The notes under the pieces: model-generated
The model's database searches: none
What the model saw: the letters and a program-made list of their open reading frames with translations, nothing else
Told to the model about the DNA's origin: nothing
Assembly (NCBI GenBank): GCA_023444765.1
Contig: JAEXLY010000309.1
Span: 1-7,214, forward strand
Length of the DNA: 7,214 bases
Direction of reading: 5' to 3'
From: Pseudomonadota bacterium
Lineage (GTDB): Bacteria; Pseudomonadota; Gammaproteobacteria; Xanthomonadales; Xanthomonadaceae
Shown: positions 6,524-7,214 of the stretch, piece after piece
Position numbering within the stretch: position 1 is the stretch's first letter
Layout: every line of letters begins with the position of its first letter
Translations under genes and position numbers: made by a program

Positions 6524-6548
6524 GCGCCGCCCCGGCCGCGGTCCCTTC
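6501..6548 (+). repeat. Long imperfect inverted repeat overlapping the tRNA 5' end
   Basis: GAGGGGACCG (6501-6510) can pair with CGGTCCCTTC (6539-6548), ten pairs with one G-U. Inside it CCGGGGC (6513-6519) pairs perfectly with GCCCCGG (6529-6535) around a 9-base loop. The right arm includes the first nine bases of the tRNA-Glu. The inner 7-bp stem could serve as a GC hairpin ending the met transcript. The outer stem would compete with the tRNA acceptor stem in a precursor. Confidence 0.6.
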
Positions 6549-6614
6549 GTCTATCGGTTAGGACGTCAGGTTTTCAACCTGAAAAGAGGGGTTCGACTCC
6601 CCTAGGGACTGCCA
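6540..6614 (+). tRNA. tRNA-Glu (anticodon TTC)
   Basis: This is a complete cloverleaf with encoded CCA. The acceptor stem is GGTCCCT (6540-6546) with AGGGACT (6604-6610), its first pair being G-U. The D-stem is GTCT with GGAC. The anticodon stem TCAGG/CCTGA holds the loop TTTTCAA, giving anticodon TTC, which reads GAA and GAG. The T-arm is AGGGG, TTCGACT, CCCCT. The discriminator is G6611 and CCA is 6612-6614. TTCG and GGTTCGA-type motifs are in place. If the first base were taken as G6541 the acceptor stem would have only six good pairs, so 6540 is preferred. Confidence 0.95.
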
Positions 6615-6642
6615 CCGGCGACGCCTCCACCATCTCTCCGAT

Positions 6643-6712
6643 CCGCCGCGTAGAGCGAACGCTCCGTCCTCGGATTAACCTTCTGGTAATCACTATGTTC
6701 GGATCGCGGCGG
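6643..6712. repeat. Structured, possibly three-way-junction element downstream of tRNA-Glu
   Basis: CCGCCGCG (6643-6650) pairs perfectly with CGCGGCGG (6705-6712). Within the enclosed 54 bases are two further dyads: GAGC-GAAC-GCTC (6653-6664), and GATTAACC with GGTAATC (6673-6691, one bulged base, loop TTCT). Together they could fold as a closing stem with two arms. The interior is markedly less GC-rich than its flanks. No known RNA family is recognised. It may be an RNA leader, a small RNA or a protein-binding region. The rest of 6615-6831 contains no gene that I can support. Confidence 0.35.
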
Positions 6713-6759
6713 TAAGCCCTTCGATTCATGGACTTTTTTCGGACGCACTCAGGAACTAT

Positions 6760-6789
6760 CCACAGAGACTGTGGTTAATTCACTGTGAA
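6760..6789. repeat. Cluster of CTGTG repeats upstream of a small ORF
   Basis: CCACAG (6760-6765) and CTGTGG (6769-6774) form a 6+6 bp inverted repeat around AGA. A second copy of ACTGTG follows 14 bases after the first (6768-6773 and 6782-6787). TTCAC-T-GTGAA (6779-6789) is a further dyad. The first arm extends to CTATCCACA, one base off a DnaA box. The dense symmetry suggests a protein-binding site about 45-70 bases before the ORF at 6832. The binder is unknown. Confidence 0.35.
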
Positions 6790-6831
6790 CGCGGCGCAGA
6801 AGCGCCCTCCCCCTCCTGCACCGAGATCGTC

Positions 6832-7098
6832 ATGTTTATCGCCATCGCCCGCCCGGCGGTGGAGCCCCAAGGCCCCGACGCCGTCGCCGTCCCCGGCGCT
6901 CCCGCCATCGCCGAACTGTCGCCCCGCGCCCTTCATGCGCGCCTTCTCGAAAACGCCGCCCTGCGCCGCCTGCGCGGGCTGGAACGCCGTCGCGAGCATC
7001 GGCTCGACGACGCCGACTACTGGCTTCACGCCGCCCCGATCGCTGTCCGAAAAGCCAGCGCCCTGCGCGAGGAACGCAGCTTCTCGCCCCTGCCCTGA
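6832..7098 (+). CDS. Small unrecognised protein, 88 residues
   Basis: I do not recognise the family. Codon third positions are overwhelmingly G or C throughout, which favours real coding. The other two frames give proline/serine-rich translations typical of shadows. The product has no signal peptide or membrane segment. It has an Ala/Pro-rich first half and a charged, helix-like second half (LLENAALRRLRGLERRREHR, about residues 38-57) rich in Arg and Leu, followed by LDDADYWLH. The basic helix could contact nucleic acid or a partner protein, but nothing more specific can be said. A weak GAG precedes the ATG. An overlapping frame starting at GTG 6785 and running to 7159 is the competing reading and looks less like protein. 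Confidence 0.5.
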   Translation: MFIAIARPAVEPQGPDAVAVPGAPAIAELSPRALHARLLENAALRRLRGLERRREHRLDDADYWLHAAPIAVRKASALREERSFSPLP

Positions 7099-7111
7099 GA
7101 CCCTTTATCCA

Positions 7112-7140
7112 CCTCAGATAACTTTGTTTGTTATCAGGGG
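7112..7140. promoter_or_regulatory. GATAAC dyad, candidate operator
   Basis: GATAAC (7117-7122) and GTTATC (7130-7135) are a perfect 6+6 bp inverted repeat around TTTGTTT. Beyond one A-A mismatch the symmetry continues for four more pairs (CCTC with GGGG, one G-T). The AT-rich core stands out from the GC-rich surroundings. It follows the small ORF directly and precedes possible start codons at 7159 and 7178. It may be an operator for a gene to the right. As RNA it would also form a hairpin, but there is no T-run after it. Confidence 0.4.
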
Positions 7141-7158
7141 TTGTTCAAATGACCCTTG

Positions 7159-7214
7159 ATGTCCGACAACGACGGTCATGAGCTCAGGCGTCGCGACACA
7201 TCCCGTCCGAAAGG
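7159..7214 (+). CDS. Possible start of a gene cut by the window edge
   Basis: From the ATG at 7159 the frame stays open to the window end (MSDNDGHELRRRDTSRPK). A second ATG at 7178 in another frame is also open to the end (MSSGVATHPVRK). Neither has a convincing ribosome site, and the stretch is too short for codon statistics. The dyad at 7112-7140 is what a regulated downstream gene might have, so a start here or just beyond the edge is plausible. No family can be named. Confidence 0.2.
   Translation, partial: MSDNDGHELRRRDTSRPK

Noticed and set aside
6586..6614. tRNA-Glu 3' end as an attachment site for an integrated element
   Set aside because: No second copy of the tRNA 3' end, integrase or mobile gene is visible in the window. 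The upstream GAGGGG similarity is only a short, imperfect match.
6731..6740. T6 run as an intrinsic terminator tail
   Set aside because: No hairpin lies immediately before it. The nearest stem (6705-6712) ends 21 bases earlier and pairs with a distant arm.
6785..7159. Alternative 124-codon plus-strand frame starting at GTG
   Set aside because: It overlaps the 6832-7098 frame, is Pro/Ser-rich with less favourable codon third positions, and begins inside the CTGTG repeat cluster.

Overview
The window is very GC-rich. Its genes and their arrangement point to a gammaproteobacterium of the Xanthomonadaceae/Lysobacteraceae type (Lysobacter, Luteimonas, Stenotrophomonas, Xanthomonas relatives). The evidence is the strong G/C bias at third codon positions, a methionine operon of a divergent MetX plus MetB behind a SAM-I riboswitch, and a DUF4124-M23 peptidase. 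The assignment rests on family knowledge, not on a database search.

Left part, minus strand. prfC (peptide chain release factor 3) occupies 71-1675 and has its own promoter with a perfect TATAAT at 1723-1728. Upstream of it on the same strand lies a two-gene unit reading leftward. The first gene (2822-3913) is a beta-propeller, phytase-like lipoprotein. The second (1902-2825) is a secreted DUF4124/M23 peptidase. The two share a 4-base GTGA overlap, so they are probably translationally coupled.

Middle. The 322-base gap 3914-4235 is a divergent control region. On the left it holds a possible leaderless promoter for the lipoprotein unit. In the centre there is a 7+7 bp inverted repeat next to a TTGACA box. 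On the right is a SAM-I (S-box) riboswitch aptamer with a candidate expression platform. This RNA leads into metX (homoserine O-acyltransferase, 4236-5282) and metB (cystathionine gamma-synthase / O-acylhomoserine lyase family, 5279-6487), joined by an ATGA overlap. The design is simple: high SAM folds the aptamer and reduces synthesis of the two enzymes that activate homoserine and join it to cysteine or sulfide on the way to methionine.

Right part, plus strand. A tRNA-Glu (anticodon TTC, 6540-6614) follows metB by about 50 bases. The stretch 6615-7214 has lower GC and is poor in recognisable genes. It contains one small unrecognised ORF with strong coding-like base composition (6832-7098), several unexplained inverted repeats, and possibly the first codons of a gene running off the window edge.

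No CRISPR array, insertion sequence, prophage, toxin or defence system is visible. The most interesting material is the riboswitch and its alternative pairing, the divergent MetX, and the structured non-coding DNA around and after the tRNA.
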